A stretch of 64,000 nucleotides of DNA from positions 61,947-125,946 of the IMG/VR virus record IMGVR_UViG_3300017917_002762; one strand, 5' to 3'. Each line of letters begins with the position of its first letter. Within the stretch, counting starts at the first letter, position 1. The notes below the pieces were generated by a model that worked only from the letters and a program-made list of their open reading frames with translations, ran no database searches and was not told where the DNA came from. Source of the stretch: a virus. Positions 40,746 through 49,293 of this stretch are shown here, in pieces. The position numbers and the translations under genes were made by a program.

Positions 40746-40763
40746 ATTCTATATAATAATTTA

Positions 40764-40792
40764 CAAATATTTTTACTTTTTTCCTATTCAAA
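40764..40792 (-). promoter_or_regulatory. Possible weak Bacteroides-type promoter
   Basis: On the minus strand, TTTG is followed after 17 nt by AATATTTG, one mismatch from the Bacteroides TAnnTTTG -7 box. Spacing is slightly short. It would serve the 193-aa gene, 19 nt downstream. Confidence 0.3.
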
Positions 40793-40802
40793 CTTTTAAT
40801 AT

Positions 40803-42068
40803 TTAAAATATTATTTTATGTTCAAATATTCTTTTTGTGTCTTTTTCTATAATGTCAAAAGAACATCCTGGATGTGAAGGACCAAAATTTGTAGAAATCC
40901 ATTTAGAACCACCAAATAAAGAAAGTACATTTCTATATCTAAAATTATAAGTATCTTGAGAATTGTTTATATGTAAATCCCCTTTTACTAAACTTACAAA
41001 TTTATTTTTAGAATCAAGTTGATGATAAATTATATACTTATTAATATAATTTTCTACTTTATCATTTACATTTAATGGTAAACCATGTTTCATATCTTCA
41101 GTATCTTTACCATGTGTTAATAATAAAATATGTTTTCCATATTCAATATGCTCAATAAATTTTTCTTGTATTTGTATTTTTACAAAAGGATACTTAATAT
41201 TAATATAAAGTTCTAAAGTTTTATTTACTATATAATCAAAAAAACCACCGTGATTACTATTAGCATTTAATAACACTGTATAATTATTAGCAAAATCTGA
41301 TGTAAATACATAATCATAAAAATCTTTTTCTACAGATAAAGCTGTATTAAAAGCTTCTTTATTTGATAAATTTTGGGGAAGTTTATGACCACCTCTTGTA
41401 GTTTGTGCATTTAAACCATCCATCTTATCACCAAGATCTATAATAAAGATATCTTCAAAAACACCAAATAAATTTACTAAATAATTAATTTCATGAATAA
41501 CTAGTTTCATTCTAGCTTGAAAAGTTAAACCATCATATTTATTTTCATAAATAGATTCTTGATTATCAACATAAGCAGCAATATGTTTATCAGATGTATA
41601 AACAAATAATGCTTTTTTATTTGTAATTTTATTTATTTTATTTTTAATAAGTGATATATTATTATTATCAAAAGTTGTTTTAATAATATTTTCTAAATCA
41701 GAAAATGATAATTCATTTTCTTTTTTTTGTGATACTAATGCAGATATAGTCCAATATTCATTTCCTTTAAAATCACTATGTTGTTTATTCCAATATGTAG
41801 ATAGTTTCCATTTATCAGTATCAATTTTTAATATTTTTTCAATGTCTTCTGCTGATTTAGGTTCTACATAACTTATTCCTGAATATTTTGCAGTGCCTTC
41901 ATTTAAATTTTCTGAAAATTCTGTTATTTTTTGTTTTATAAGATTTTCATTTTTATAATGATTTTTTAAATTTATCCATTCTTCAATAGAAACACCTATT
42001 CTATTTGCAGAATATTTATTAGATTTTTTAGATTTAATAAGTTTTAAAACTAATTCTTTTGAAATCAT
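40803..42068 (-). CDS. Calcineurin-like metallophosphoesterase, 421 aa
   Basis: The C-terminal two-thirds shows the ordered metal-binding motifs of metallophosphoesterases: SDKHIA (DxH) near residue 157, LGDKMDG (GDxxD) near 210, NSNHGG (GNH-like) near 268, THGKD near 316 and KGDLHIN near 363. The N-terminal 130 residues include a helix-turn-helix-like opening (LKSKKSNKYSANRIGVSIEE type) and may bind DNA. Such proteins cut phosphodiesters; a DNA nuclease or repair role is plausible but not shown. The gene is bounded upstream by a strong terminator and preceded by a TATCTTTG box 15 nt before its ATG, so it may be expressed apart from the tail genes around it. Confidence 0.85.
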   Translation of the reverse strand: MISKELVLKLIKSKKSNKYSANRIGVSIEEWINLKNHYKNENLIKQKITEFSENLNEGTAKYSGISYVEPKSAEDIEKILKIDTDKWKLSTYWNKQHSDFKGNEYWTISALVSQKKENELSFSDLENIIKTTFDNNNISLIKNKINKITNKKALFVYTSDKHIAAYVDNQESIYENKYDGLTFQARMKLVIHEINYLVNLFGVFEDIFIIDLGDKMDGLNAQTTRGGHKLPQNLSNKEAFNTALSVEKDFYDYVFTSDFANNYTVLLNANSNHGGFFDYIVNKTLELYINIKYPFVKIQIQEKFIEHIEYGKHILLLTHGKDTEDMKHGLPLNVNDKVENYINKYIIYHQLDSKNKFVSLVKGDLHINNSQDTYNFRYRNVLSLFGGSKWISTNFGPSHPGCSFDIIEKDTKRIFEHKIIF

Positions 42069-42083
42069 ATTTTATAATTTTAA

Positions 42084-42091
42084 CAAAGATA
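42084..42091 (-). promoter_or_regulatory. Bacteroides-type -7 box (TATCTTTG)
   Basis: TATCTTTG matches the host TAnnTTTG consensus exactly and lies 15 nt before the metallophosphoesterase start, just after a strong terminator. No clear -33 TTTG is present, so the site is only partial. Confidence 0.5.
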
Positions 42092-42100
42092 AAAAATATA

Positions 42101-42132
42101 TTTAATAAAAAGTCTGGATAAAAATCCAGACT
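42101..42132 (-). terminator. Intrinsic terminator after the fibre cluster
   Basis: On the minus strand the perfect 9-bp stem AGTCTGGAT/ATCCAGACT with a TTTT loop is followed by TTTTATTA. It lies about 40 nt after the stop of the FN3-repeat protein and ends the tail-fibre cluster. Confidence 0.85.
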
Positions 42133-42173
42133 CGTCTTCAGAAAACCAAAATAAAACTGTAGACTAAATATTT

Positions 42174-43682
42174 TTAACAATCACTTTTTATTTGACAAAA
42201 AATAATTTTAAGCTCTTCATTGTTTTTAATTAATGTTAAAAATTCTTTTATAAAAGCTTTACTATAAATATAACAAAATTGATTATTTAAATTAGTATAT
42301 ATTTCATTTAAATTATTATTTTCTACTTTTTCAGAATCATTTACATTTACAATAACATCATGAGTTACATTAGTATAATAAGGAGTTGAACATGTAATAT
42401 TTTTATCAAAATATACACAACCTGATGGTATATTATATTCGCATACAGGTTCATTACATTCTATTGTATTATTTATAGTTATACAACTTTCTTCACAATA
42501 TACGGTATCAAATGATTTATTATCACCATAAGCTGTTAATGTTGTATTTGAAATATTAGTTTTAGCATAAGCTCTTATATGATATGTTGTTCCTGGAGTT
42601 AAATTTTGTAATAAAACCAAATAATTATTTGTATTTCCAGGATAAGCATCTAAAACAACTAAACTATTTGTTATTGTAGGATTAGGGTATATACCTATAC
42701 AAATTCCTCTTTCAATAATACTTCCTCCATTTAAATTTATAATTTTACACCCTGATATAGCAGAAGAAGCTTTTATAGAATAAGGAGTAATTGTTTCTAT
42801 AGTTGCACCACCTAAAGTTGTAAAATTATAAATAGCACCATAAGATGTTCCATTATTATTAGTTGCATATGCTTGTACATAATAAGTAGTACCATTTGAT
42901 AAACCTGTTATTACTGATGTAAATGTACCAGTACCATTTCCTGAAGGTACATTTGTTGAAGAATTCATTGTTGAAAATAAACTCCATCTTATACCTCTAG
43001 AAGTAACAGAACTTCCACCAGATGATGTAACATTACCAGAAACAGAAGCACCATTTAAAGATATATTAGTAATATTTGAATTAGTAGTTACTACAGGATT
43101 TGTTGAAAGTGTTGTAAAAGTAATTTGACTACCATAATACGTTACACCATTACTAGTAACATAAGATCTAACATAATATGTTGTTTCTGCTAATAATCCT
43201 GTAATATTACTTGTAAAACTATTACCAATTAAAATATCAGATGTAATATTATTAGAAATTGTAGGAGAAGTAGATGTATTCCAACAAACACCTACAGCAC
43301 TTATAGAAGTAAAACCATTTACAGATGTAGCACCAGATATAGCTGTTGTAGATGTAATAGATGTAGCAGCAGTTGTTGTTAATCCTAATGTAGTAAATAC
43401 AACATTTTGTCCATAATAAGTTCCAGAATTATCAGTAACATAAGCTCTAACATAATAAGTAGTCCCTGATGTAAGACTTATTAATGAACTTGTAAAATTA
43501 CTAGATCCTGTTCCATTATTTGTTTTTGTAGATAATGCTGTAGTTGGATTAGCACTTGTACTCCAACAAACTCCTTTAGCAGTAATACTTCCTGTAACAG
43601 TTCCTAAAATACTATTACCACCACAAGTAGCAGTGGTGGTAAGAATAGATGATATAGGATTTGTTGTTATAAATAGTGGCAT
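42174..43682 (-). CDS. Tail-fibre protein with four FN3/Ig-like repeats and Cys-rich C-terminal module, 502 aa
   Basis: Four repeats of about 95 residues fill residues 1-395. Each ends in a phrase like GTTYYVRAYVTDNSGTYYG and a FTTL strand, typical of Bacteroidetes FN3/Ig-like surface repeats; repeat 4 is the most divergent. The last 110 residues are Cys-rich (CEESC...CNEPVCEY...GCVYFDKNITC, then NNQFCYIYSKAFIKEFLTLI and FCQIKSDC) and match a module in the neighbouring 399-aa protein. The repeats probably bind glycans or extend the fibre, while the shared module probably docks it to the tail. It is the last gene before a strong terminator. Confidence 0.8.
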   Translation of the reverse strand: MPLFITTNPISSILTTTATCGGNSILGTVTGSITAKGVCWSTSANPTTALSTKTNNGTGSSNFTSSLISLTSGTTYYVRAYVTDNSGTYYGQNVVFTTLGLTTTAATSITSTTAISGATSVNGFTSISAVGVCWNTSTSPTISNNITSDILIGNSFTSNITGLLAETTYYVRSYVTSNGVTYYGSQITFTTLSTNPVVTTNSNITNISLNGASVSGNVTSSGGSSVTSRGIRWSLFSTMNSSTNVPSGNGTGTFTSVITGLSNGTTYYVQAYATNNNGTSYGAIYNFTTLGGATIETITPYSIKASSAISGCKIINLNGGSIIERGICIGIYPNPTITNSLVVLDAYPGNTNNYLVLLQNLTPGTTYHIRAYAKTNISNTTLTAYGDNKSFDTVYCEESCITINNTIECNEPVCEYNIPSGCVYFDKNITCSTPYYTNVTHDVIVNVNDSEKVENNNLNEIYTNLNNQFCYIYSKAFIKEFLTLIKNNEELKIIFCQIKSDC

Positions 43683-43684
43683 AA

Positions 43685-44884
43685 TTAGCTATTATAATAT
43701 ATATTACAGTTTATTTTATTAAGTTCTGCACCTGTATATGTACCATTTAATCTTAATGGTAAACCTTGATAACAATTTAAATTATTAGTTTTTACTTGTA
43801 ATAATAATACATATTGTTCTCCATTTATATAACTTGAAGTAATTACATTGTTTGATCCTATAGATGCACTTTGAGTAAATTCATAATGTCCAATATAAGT
43901 GTAAATATCTCCTGATGACGTAGCACCAGATGTTGTTTTTTTATACCAATGAAACAAATAACTTATAGGAGAAAACCAATTATTAGTTGAAAAAGTAGAT
44001 AAATTTAAATAATTAAAATTAAAAGTTAATGTAGAATTATTTAATGTAAAAGTTACTCCAGATACACATAAACAATTATTAGTGCAACAAGATAATACGA
44101 CAGGTGATGTGATTGCTACACCACAAATTTGAGGATTATATATTAAATTATTAATATTACCATAATCTACCCCTGAATAACAACCATTTTCATTTCCTGG
44201 TTCATAAACTTTAATAGTAATTAACCATTCATCTGTATTAAGTAAAGTACCAGTACTTAAATTTACAGTAATTGATGTAGTAGGAAAAGGTGCACTTGTA
44301 ATAGTTGTAGTATTATAATAATCATAACCACCAGTATTATTTTTTCTGTAAGCTTTTATTTTATAATGCCTAGTTAAAGGATTTCCTGATATAGCTTGAA
44401 AACTTATATTTAATGTACCACTTGAATAACTAACGTAAGTATAAGAAACTTGAGTATTAGCAGGACAAGTTAATGTACAAGCTTCATCACATGTAATTTG
44501 ACAAAATAAAGTTTTAAGATCATAATCACTTTCATCATCTCTAATTAAAGTTAACATTCTAGCAATATAATCTTTAGAAAAAAGATAACAAAACATAGAA
44601 TTTATATTTTGTAAAGCAGATTCTAAACTATTATTAGTAGAATTAGATGATATTAATGTATGTGTTATATCTGGATAATTATTTACAGATTCTAAACTAC
44701 ATTGTAATGTAGGTCCTTCATAAATTACACATTGCGCTGGATATATTTCACTACATTCTGAAGGTTCAGAACAAGTAGTTGTTTCAGGCATAAATGTAGT
44801 TTCTACAGGACAAGAGCATTCATTACATGCATTATTACATGTAGTACAATTTATAGTATTTGTTTGTTCACAGTTACAACTCAT
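43685..44884 (-). CDS. Cys-rich tail-fibre/adaptor protein, 399 aa
   Basis: The first 60 residues are packed with Cys pairs (MSCNCEQTN, NCTTCNNACNECSCP), suggesting metal binding or disulphides. Residues about 45-135 (SECSEIYPAQCVIYEGPTL, MFCYLFSKDYIARMLTLI, LFCQITC) form the docking-like module also found at the C-terminus of the 502-aa protein and, shorter, in the 85-aa protein. The rest is beta-rich with FN3-like strands. It sits in a tight run of fibre genes (2-nt and 11-nt gaps). A structural role in fibre attachment is inferred; no catalytic residues were seen. Confidence 0.75.
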   Translation of the reverse strand: MSCNCEQTNTINCTTCNNACNECSCPVETTFMPETTTCSEPSECSEIYPAQCVIYEGPTLQCSLESVNNYPDITHTLISSNSTNNSLESALQNINSMFCYLFSKDYIARMLTLIRDDESDYDLKTLFCQITCDEACTLTCPANTQVSYTYVSYSSGTLNISFQAISGNPLTRHYKIKAYRKNNTGGYDYYNTTTITSAPFPTTSITVNLSTGTLLNTDEWLITIKVYEPGNENGCYSGVDYGNINNLIYNPQICGVAITSPVVLSCCTNNCLCVSGVTFTLNNSTLTFNFNYLNLSTFSTNNWFSPISYLFHWYKKTTSGATSSGDIYTYIGHYEFTQSASIGSNNVITSSYINGEQYVLLLQVKTNNLNCYQGLPLRLNGTYTGAELNKINCNIYYNS

Positions 44885-44895
44885 TTTTTATTATT

Positions 44896-46104
44896 TTAAG
44901 GACTAGGTGTAGTTATTTCTTGAGTATTACATTCATATTCAATATTATTAATTGTTTTTATTTTTAATTTTAATCTATAAAGTGTATTTGGTAATAATGA
45001 AGATATTATTCCAAAAACAGTAGAATTAGGATTCATATAACGAGCTACAACAGTATCACCATTATAAATTCTATATTCACCATTTATTCCTGGTTTAGGA
45101 ATAAATGTATAACTTATAGATGTTGTAGATAATACTGTGTATATTGGAGGAGCATCAGGACAAATAGGATCTATCGTAGCAATAACTGATTTAACAACAT
45201 CAGGTTTATTACAAACAGTTACACCATTTGTAAATTGTATATTTTTTAAAGTTATTGTAATAGTACTAGATATAAAATTTAAACTTGTATTATTTAAATA
45301 AAAAGTTACACCACTTGTATTTTTATTAGCTTCTGTAATATTAACATATGAATTAAAAGAAGTTGTTCCATCAGAAATAGTAATCATTGCTCCATTATTA
45401 TCAACATCTCTATATCCAACAGGTATTGTAGTTAAACCTATAAAATTAATAGTAACAGATTTGTTTTCTCTACTTACAAAAGGTGCAAAATCAATAACTA
45501 TATTACTACAATTTAAAGTAGACATACTATCAATATATGGTTTTACAGCTTTTCTTATATCTAAAATTGTAATCCACATATTTTTAATAGTGTCTGACAA
45601 TTTACGAGAAGGAGAAACCCAACCTGTATATTCATGCATTGGTTTATTTTCATTATTAGGATCAAATAACATAGTTTGATTTCCTAATTCATTAGGTTCA
45701 TATAAAATATTTTCAAAAAGAACAGCATCTGATAATTCTTCAGAATTAAAATTATTAACTAATACATCTTTAAGATTTTTATAATCTTCTGCTAAATTAT
45801 ATAAAGCAAGATCCATTCTTATAGAACCGTTTGTTAAAGGATCTATATCAACATAAGGAATTGATAAACCATTGCTCTCTAATGAAGAAACTCTTGTATT
45901 TAATGAATTATAATTAGCATAAACAGTATTTAAACTACTAATTATTTGTGATATGTTTTGAGTATTTAAAATAATTTTGCCACCAATAAGTCTACAATAA
46001 TCTAATGTTTGATCTGCATCATTAAGAGGTAATATAGTAGTTGCAGGATCTGGTTGAAGACCTTGCAATAAATTAACTAATATATCTAATTTAGGATTTG
46101 GCAT
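44896..46104 (-). CDS. Tail-fibre or adaptor protein with FN3-like C-terminus, 402 aa
   Basis: The N-terminal 130 residues are helical with a coiled-coil-like stretch (SLNTVYANYNSLNTRVSSLE), a common trimerisation element in fibres. The centre (GWVSPSRKLSDTIKNMWITI) is followed by beta-rich sequence. Residues about 315-402 (ISYTFIPKPGINGEYRIY...LLPNTLYRLKLKIKTINN) look like an FN3 domain. It lies between the 85-aa docking-module gene and the Cys-rich 399-aa gene. Probably a tail-associated structural protein; I do not recognise a specific family. Confidence 0.72.
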   Translation of the reverse strand: MPNPKLDILVNLLQGLQPDPATTILPLNDADQTLDYCRLIGGKIILNTQNISQIISSLNTVYANYNSLNTRVSSLESNGLSIPYVDIDPLTNGSIRMDLALYNLAEDYKNLKDVLVNNFNSEELSDAVLFENILYEPNELGNQTMLFDPNNENKPMHEYTGWVSPSRKLSDTIKNMWITILDIRKAVKPYIDSMSTLNCSNIVIDFAPFVSRENKSVTINFIGLTTIPVGYRDVDNNGAMITISDGTTSFNSYVNITEANKNTSGVTFYLNNTSLNFISSTITITLKNIQFTNGVTVCNKPDVVKSVIATIDPICPDAPPIYTVLSTTSISYTFIPKPGINGEYRIYNGDTVVARYMNPNSTVFGIISSLLPNTLYRLKLKIKTINNIEYECNTQEITTPSP

Positions 46105-46110
46105 AAATTA

Positions 46111-46368
46111 TTATAATTTATTTATAATAGCTTGTAATATATTTAATGGTGTTTTAGTACCATCACCAGGTAATTCTAAACCTGTAGTATCTAAACTTTC
46201 AAGATTAAGTAATGTTTTATGATAACATAATTCTTCAGATAATTTTTTGATTATATCTGATAATGTATCATCTTGACAAACTTTTATACAACATAATTCA
46301 GAACCTTCCCAAGAAACACAATTACTTGAACTAGGTAAACAATTATTATTTTTATTCAAAGGTTTCAT
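46111..46368 (-). CDS. Small Cys-rich tail protein with docking-like module, 85 aa
   Basis: Residues 12-48 (SSSNCVSWEGSELCCIKVCQ then DTLSDIIKKLSEELC) follow the same C..CV.YEG..L.C plus amphipathic-helix plan as modules in the 399-aa and 502-aa proteins. In Bacteroidales phages this plan often heads tail-fibre proteins. The C-terminus is a short helical tail. It could be a free-standing adaptor that bridges fibres. The gap upstream holds TATATTAT (46386-46393), a possible late-promoter core. Confidence 0.72.
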   Translation of the reverse strand: MKPLNKNNNCLPSSSNCVSWEGSELCCIKVCQDDTLSDIIKKLSEELCYHKTLLNLESLDTTGLELPGDGTKTPLNILQAIINKL

Positions 46369-46422
46369 TATATCACACTTATATTATAATATACTAAAAA
46401 ATATTGAAAATTTTTATTTTAA

Positions 46423-46668
46423 TTAAATTAAAGTTAAGTTAAGTTTATTAGCAGCCCATTGTAAACAATAATTATTATCTGCTCCCCAACCTGAAAATTC
46501 TTCAGGTGTCATAGTTAAATTTCCTTCTGCACATTTTTTGTTTTCTTCAGTTTCTACTGAATAATAAAATGTAGCAGTAATATCGTCCATTCCGAAAGGA
46601 AGAACTCTTAAGTTTAAATCGGTAGCCGTACCTATGATTGGAAATACGACTGGTTGAATTTTTGCCAT
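46423..46668 (-). CDS. Small conserved tail-module protein, 81 aa
   Basis: The start MAKIQPVVFPIIGTATDLNL and the ending WGADNNYCLQWAANKLNL have the look of a short protein often found next to fibre genes in Bacteroidales phages. It is beta-rich at first, then helical. It lies 11 nt after the long fibre gene in the same operon. Probably a small structural or fibre-associated protein; function unknown. Confidence 0.72.
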   Translation of the reverse strand: MAKIQPVVFPIIGTATDLNLRVLPFGMDDITATFYYSVETEENKKCAEGNLTMTPEEFSGWGADNNYCLQWAANKLNLTLI

Positions 46669-46679
46669 ATAATTAAATT

Positions 46680-48524
46680 TTAATAAAAGTTATTCCAACC
46701 TGTACCATTGTACCCTTGGTGTCTGTTTGTTGTTGTGTTGTAAATTATTAAACCAGCGGCGGGATTTACTATCGCATCCCTTTCACCACTTGACATTCGT
46801 GGTGGCATAAATCCTTTTGTAGTAGAAGTTATTTCCATTATTGCACTTGTTTCCGTTGGTGTACCAACACTTAATTTATCTTGTATTCTTGCAGTACCAT
46901 TTACATCCAATCTAAATCCAGAATCAGTAAATGTTCCACCGTTTTGAAGTGTAAAGTTACCTGTTGTAGCAAAGAATTGACCGAATTGTGAAGTGCTACC
47001 CACAAAGAATTTTAATGGTGTGGTTGATGATATTGTTTTGAGTTGTGTTTCTGCCGATGATGCAAATAAAACATCCACATCACCGCGTTTTAAATAAAGT
47101 TGGTTGGTAAAGTTAATAGATGCGTTGCCTATTAAATTAATCCAATTATTCTTAACACCTGTAAAAGCTCCGTTTGTAAAGGTAGGGTTTATTTCTAACC
47201 CAACGAGTACATCATTGTTTGCACTTGCTACAAGTGTTGGATTTAAATTCACACCTCTTGCAATTGCTCCACTAGTTTGTACTGTAGAGCTAACTTGCAA
47301 AGGTGATGTCGGGGCAGAAGTACCAACTCCCAATCTACCATTAGCATCATCCCAAAATAAATTGTTAGACCCTGTTTGTGTTGTTGTACCATTCCAAAAT
47401 GCCACTTGACCACTAACTCCTGTACCTGTAACAGGATTAGTGAGAGCGTTTTGTTTATTGTTAAATGTATTCCAATCTGTAGATGTTAAAAATCCTTTTG
47501 TTGAACTAGATGCTGCTTGTCCATTAGTATAATCTATACTAATAACACCAGATGTAGAATTAAAATCTGAAGCAGCAAATGTTGCAGCTCCTTTTGTAGA
47601 TCCATCTGCTGCTGCATCTTGTATTGAAAATGCACCTGTTAAATTATTATAACTTAATGGAGAAGATGCAGTTAATGATGTTAATTGTATAGGTGTATAC
47701 CCCAACACAGTTGATATAGATGCGGTCTTCCATTGGTTGCTTCCAAAGTAATACAACACATCATTAGTAGCAGGTGTCTGAGCTTGTACGTTGTGCAACT
47801 CATCTAACTCATAGCCATTTTGTATTTTAACAAATATCTCACCTACTGTAGTACTTTTTCTTGTTACAACACCTATATAAACTAAATGATCAGGAGCATA
47901 AGGTTTATTTGTTAATCCATATATAAGATTTCCATTTGTTCCTAACCATACAGGATCTCCAACAGTTGCACTATTTGTATTTAATGGTTCACTTCCAGTA
48001 CCAGTTAATAAACCTTCTGTAATAATATATCTAAAATCATTTGTTACACCTGAAGTTATTAACAACCCCATTGTTTTACTAGATGTTGCTTCAGATGTAT
48101 TACTTGCTTTACTGACAATCATATTTGTACCACTACTTCCTGATACATATACTGCTTGTCCTTTATTTATTGTTTCACCTAATTTTACTTCATGTCTAAC
48201 TTGACTTGTATAATTATCTATCCATTCTACATTATAATCTGTACTATTAATTTTAGCTAAAATTTGTCCTGTTGTACCACCAGTTGGAATACCATTACTA
48301 CCATCTACTGTATCCCATGTATTAGTAGATCCATTCCAAATATATAATGTATAATCTGTAAGATCATATACAACATACCCATCATAATCTTTTGTAGGAT
48401 TTGCTATAAAAAATGATGCTAATGCTAATCTTTGAGCATTAGTTAAATTATATAATCTAGCTGCTTTTAGCTCATTAGAGTCTAAATCAATATTATGATA
48501 ATATTTTTTGTCTATCGATGCCAT
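46680..48524 (-). CDS. Long mosaic tail fibre / receptor-binding protein, 614 aa
   Basis: The sequence is Gly/Ser/Thr/Asn-rich and beta-structured, as in trimeric fibres. Residues about 105-250 (HEVKLGETINKGQAVYVSGS...GEIFVKIQNG) form a domain common in phage tail proteins. The C-terminus (STTKGFMPPRMSSGERDAIV...LIIYNTTTNRHQGYNG) is a Bacteroidetes-type fibre tip. Several stretches, mainly 46680-47460 and 47700-47820, have clearly higher GC (near 40-48% in sampled lines) than the flanking DNA (near 25-28%), which points to exchange of receptor-binding segments by recombination. Its start overlaps the upstream stop as TAATG. Confidence 0.85.
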   Translation of the reverse strand: MASIDKKYYHNIDLDSNELKAARLYNLTNAQRLALASFFIANPTKDYDGYVVYDLTDYTLYIWNGSTNTWDTVDGSNGIPTGGTTGQILAKINSTDYNVEWIDNYTSQVRHEVKLGETINKGQAVYVSGSSGTNMIVSKASNTSEATSSKTMGLLITSGVTNDFRYIITEGLLTGTGSEPLNTNSATVGDPVWLGTNGNLIYGLTNKPYAPDHLVYIGVVTRKSTTVGEIFVKIQNGYELDELHNVQAQTPATNDVLYYFGSNQWKTASISTVLGYTPIQLTSLTASSPLSYNNLTGAFSIQDAAADGSTKGAATFAASDFNSTSGVISIDYTNGQAASSSTKGFLTSTDWNTFNNKQNALTNPVTGTGVSGQVAFWNGTTTQTGSNNLFWDDANGRLGVGTSAPTSPLQVSSTVQTSGAIARGVNLNPTLVASANNDVLVGLEINPTFTNGAFTGVKNNWINLIGNASINFTNQLYLKRGDVDVLFASSAETQLKTISSTTPLKFFVGSTSQFGQFFATTGNFTLQNGGTFTDSGFRLDVNGTARIQDKLSVGTPTETSAIMEITSTTKGFMPPRMSSGERDAIVNPAAGLIIYNTTTNRHQGYNGTGWNNFY

Positions 48525-49135
48525 TATGATAAATATGCATATCCATTTACAGGTTCAGAAAATTCAATTATTATTGTGGAAATAGTAGCTGTTGTAACAA
48601 CTCCAGATATTTCATCACCACTAGTATTAGTAGTAAGAACATTTGGAACAAAACCAAGATTATGATTAATGGTCCAAACATTAGAAGCAGTGGGTATATA
48701 AAATTGATATGATCCACCGTTTATTGTAATATTAGGATTTACATTAATTCTTGTAAAACAACCACCAACATTAATATCTATAATATTAGCACTTGTAGAA
48801 CCATCTTCTGTTGTATAATTCATTCCTAAATTACAAGGAATTACTGGACCACCATTACATGTTTGTCCTGCTGTAGAAAATCCTCCAATATATGCTGCTG
48901 GATTACCATTATAAGTAACAGGTAGCCATGACATATAAGCAATACTTACTTGAGATAATGCATTATTATCTTCATTTTCAGCCCATTTAATAATGTTATG
49001 TCTTAATATAGATAAATAATCTGGTGTTAAACTACTTTTTACAGTAATACCATAATTATTTAGCATGTAATCTTTAACAATACATTCTGCAAATTCTATA
49101 TTATAACGTTCTTTATTTATTAAAAATTTATTCAT
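48524..49135 (-). CDS. Tail-fibre tip/baseplate-like protein, 203 aa
   Basis: The N-terminal 75 residues are helical (ECIVKDYMLNNYGITVKSSL). The C-terminal 45 residues (WTINHNLGFVPNVLTTNTSG...IEFSEPVNGYAYLS) match a short beta module frequent at the tips of phage fibres. The central part has several Cys. Its ATG lies inside the end of the Cys-rich 49-aa gene (ATGAATAA overlap), and its own stop overlaps the fibre start, so the three genes form a coupled unit. Probably part of the host-contact apparatus. Confidence 0.78.
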   Translation of the reverse strand: MNKFLINKERYNIEFAECIVKDYMLNNYGITVKSSLTPDYLSILRHNIIKWAENEDNNALSQVSIAYMSWLPVTYNGNPAAYIGGFSTAGQTCNGGPVIPCNLGMNYTTEDGSTSANIIDINVGGCFTRINVNPNITINGGSYQFYIPTASNVWTINHNLGFVPNVLTTNTSGDEISGVVTTATISTIIIEFSEPVNGYAYLS

Positions 49136-49277
49136 TTGTATTTGTTGGCGGATTTATTTGTGTTATTTTAATTTCATAAGTATTAATACAATTACTACAA
49201 ACTGTAGTTCCATTAGAAGCTGTTTTAATTTGACAACCACAATAAATTACACTTCCACAATTAGTACAATTTTTCAT
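49128..49277 (-). CDS. Cys-rich mini-protein (zinc-ribbon-like), 49 aa
   Basis: An ATG-TAA frame begins MKNCTNCGSVIYCGCQIK and continues to VCSNCINTYEIK. It contains CxxC, CxC and CxxC pairs, six Cys in total, which is the pattern of a small zinc ribbon. It fills the gap between two structural genes, and its TAA overlaps the next start by 8 nt (ATGAATAA). The neighbouring fibre genes are also Cys-rich. Gene packing and the ordered Cys pairs support a real gene; function unknown. Confidence 0.7.
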   Translation of the reverse strand: MKNCTNCGSVIYCGCQIKTASNGTTVCSNCINTYEIKITQINPPTNTNE

Positions 49278-49293
49278 ATATTATTTGGTTTAA

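Noticed and set aside
46369-46422. AT palindrome TATATTATAATATA as an operator
   Set aside because: Such palindromes are easily produced in pure-AT gaps. It is better read as one of the TATATTAT promoter-like cores, and no repressor-site repeat was found.
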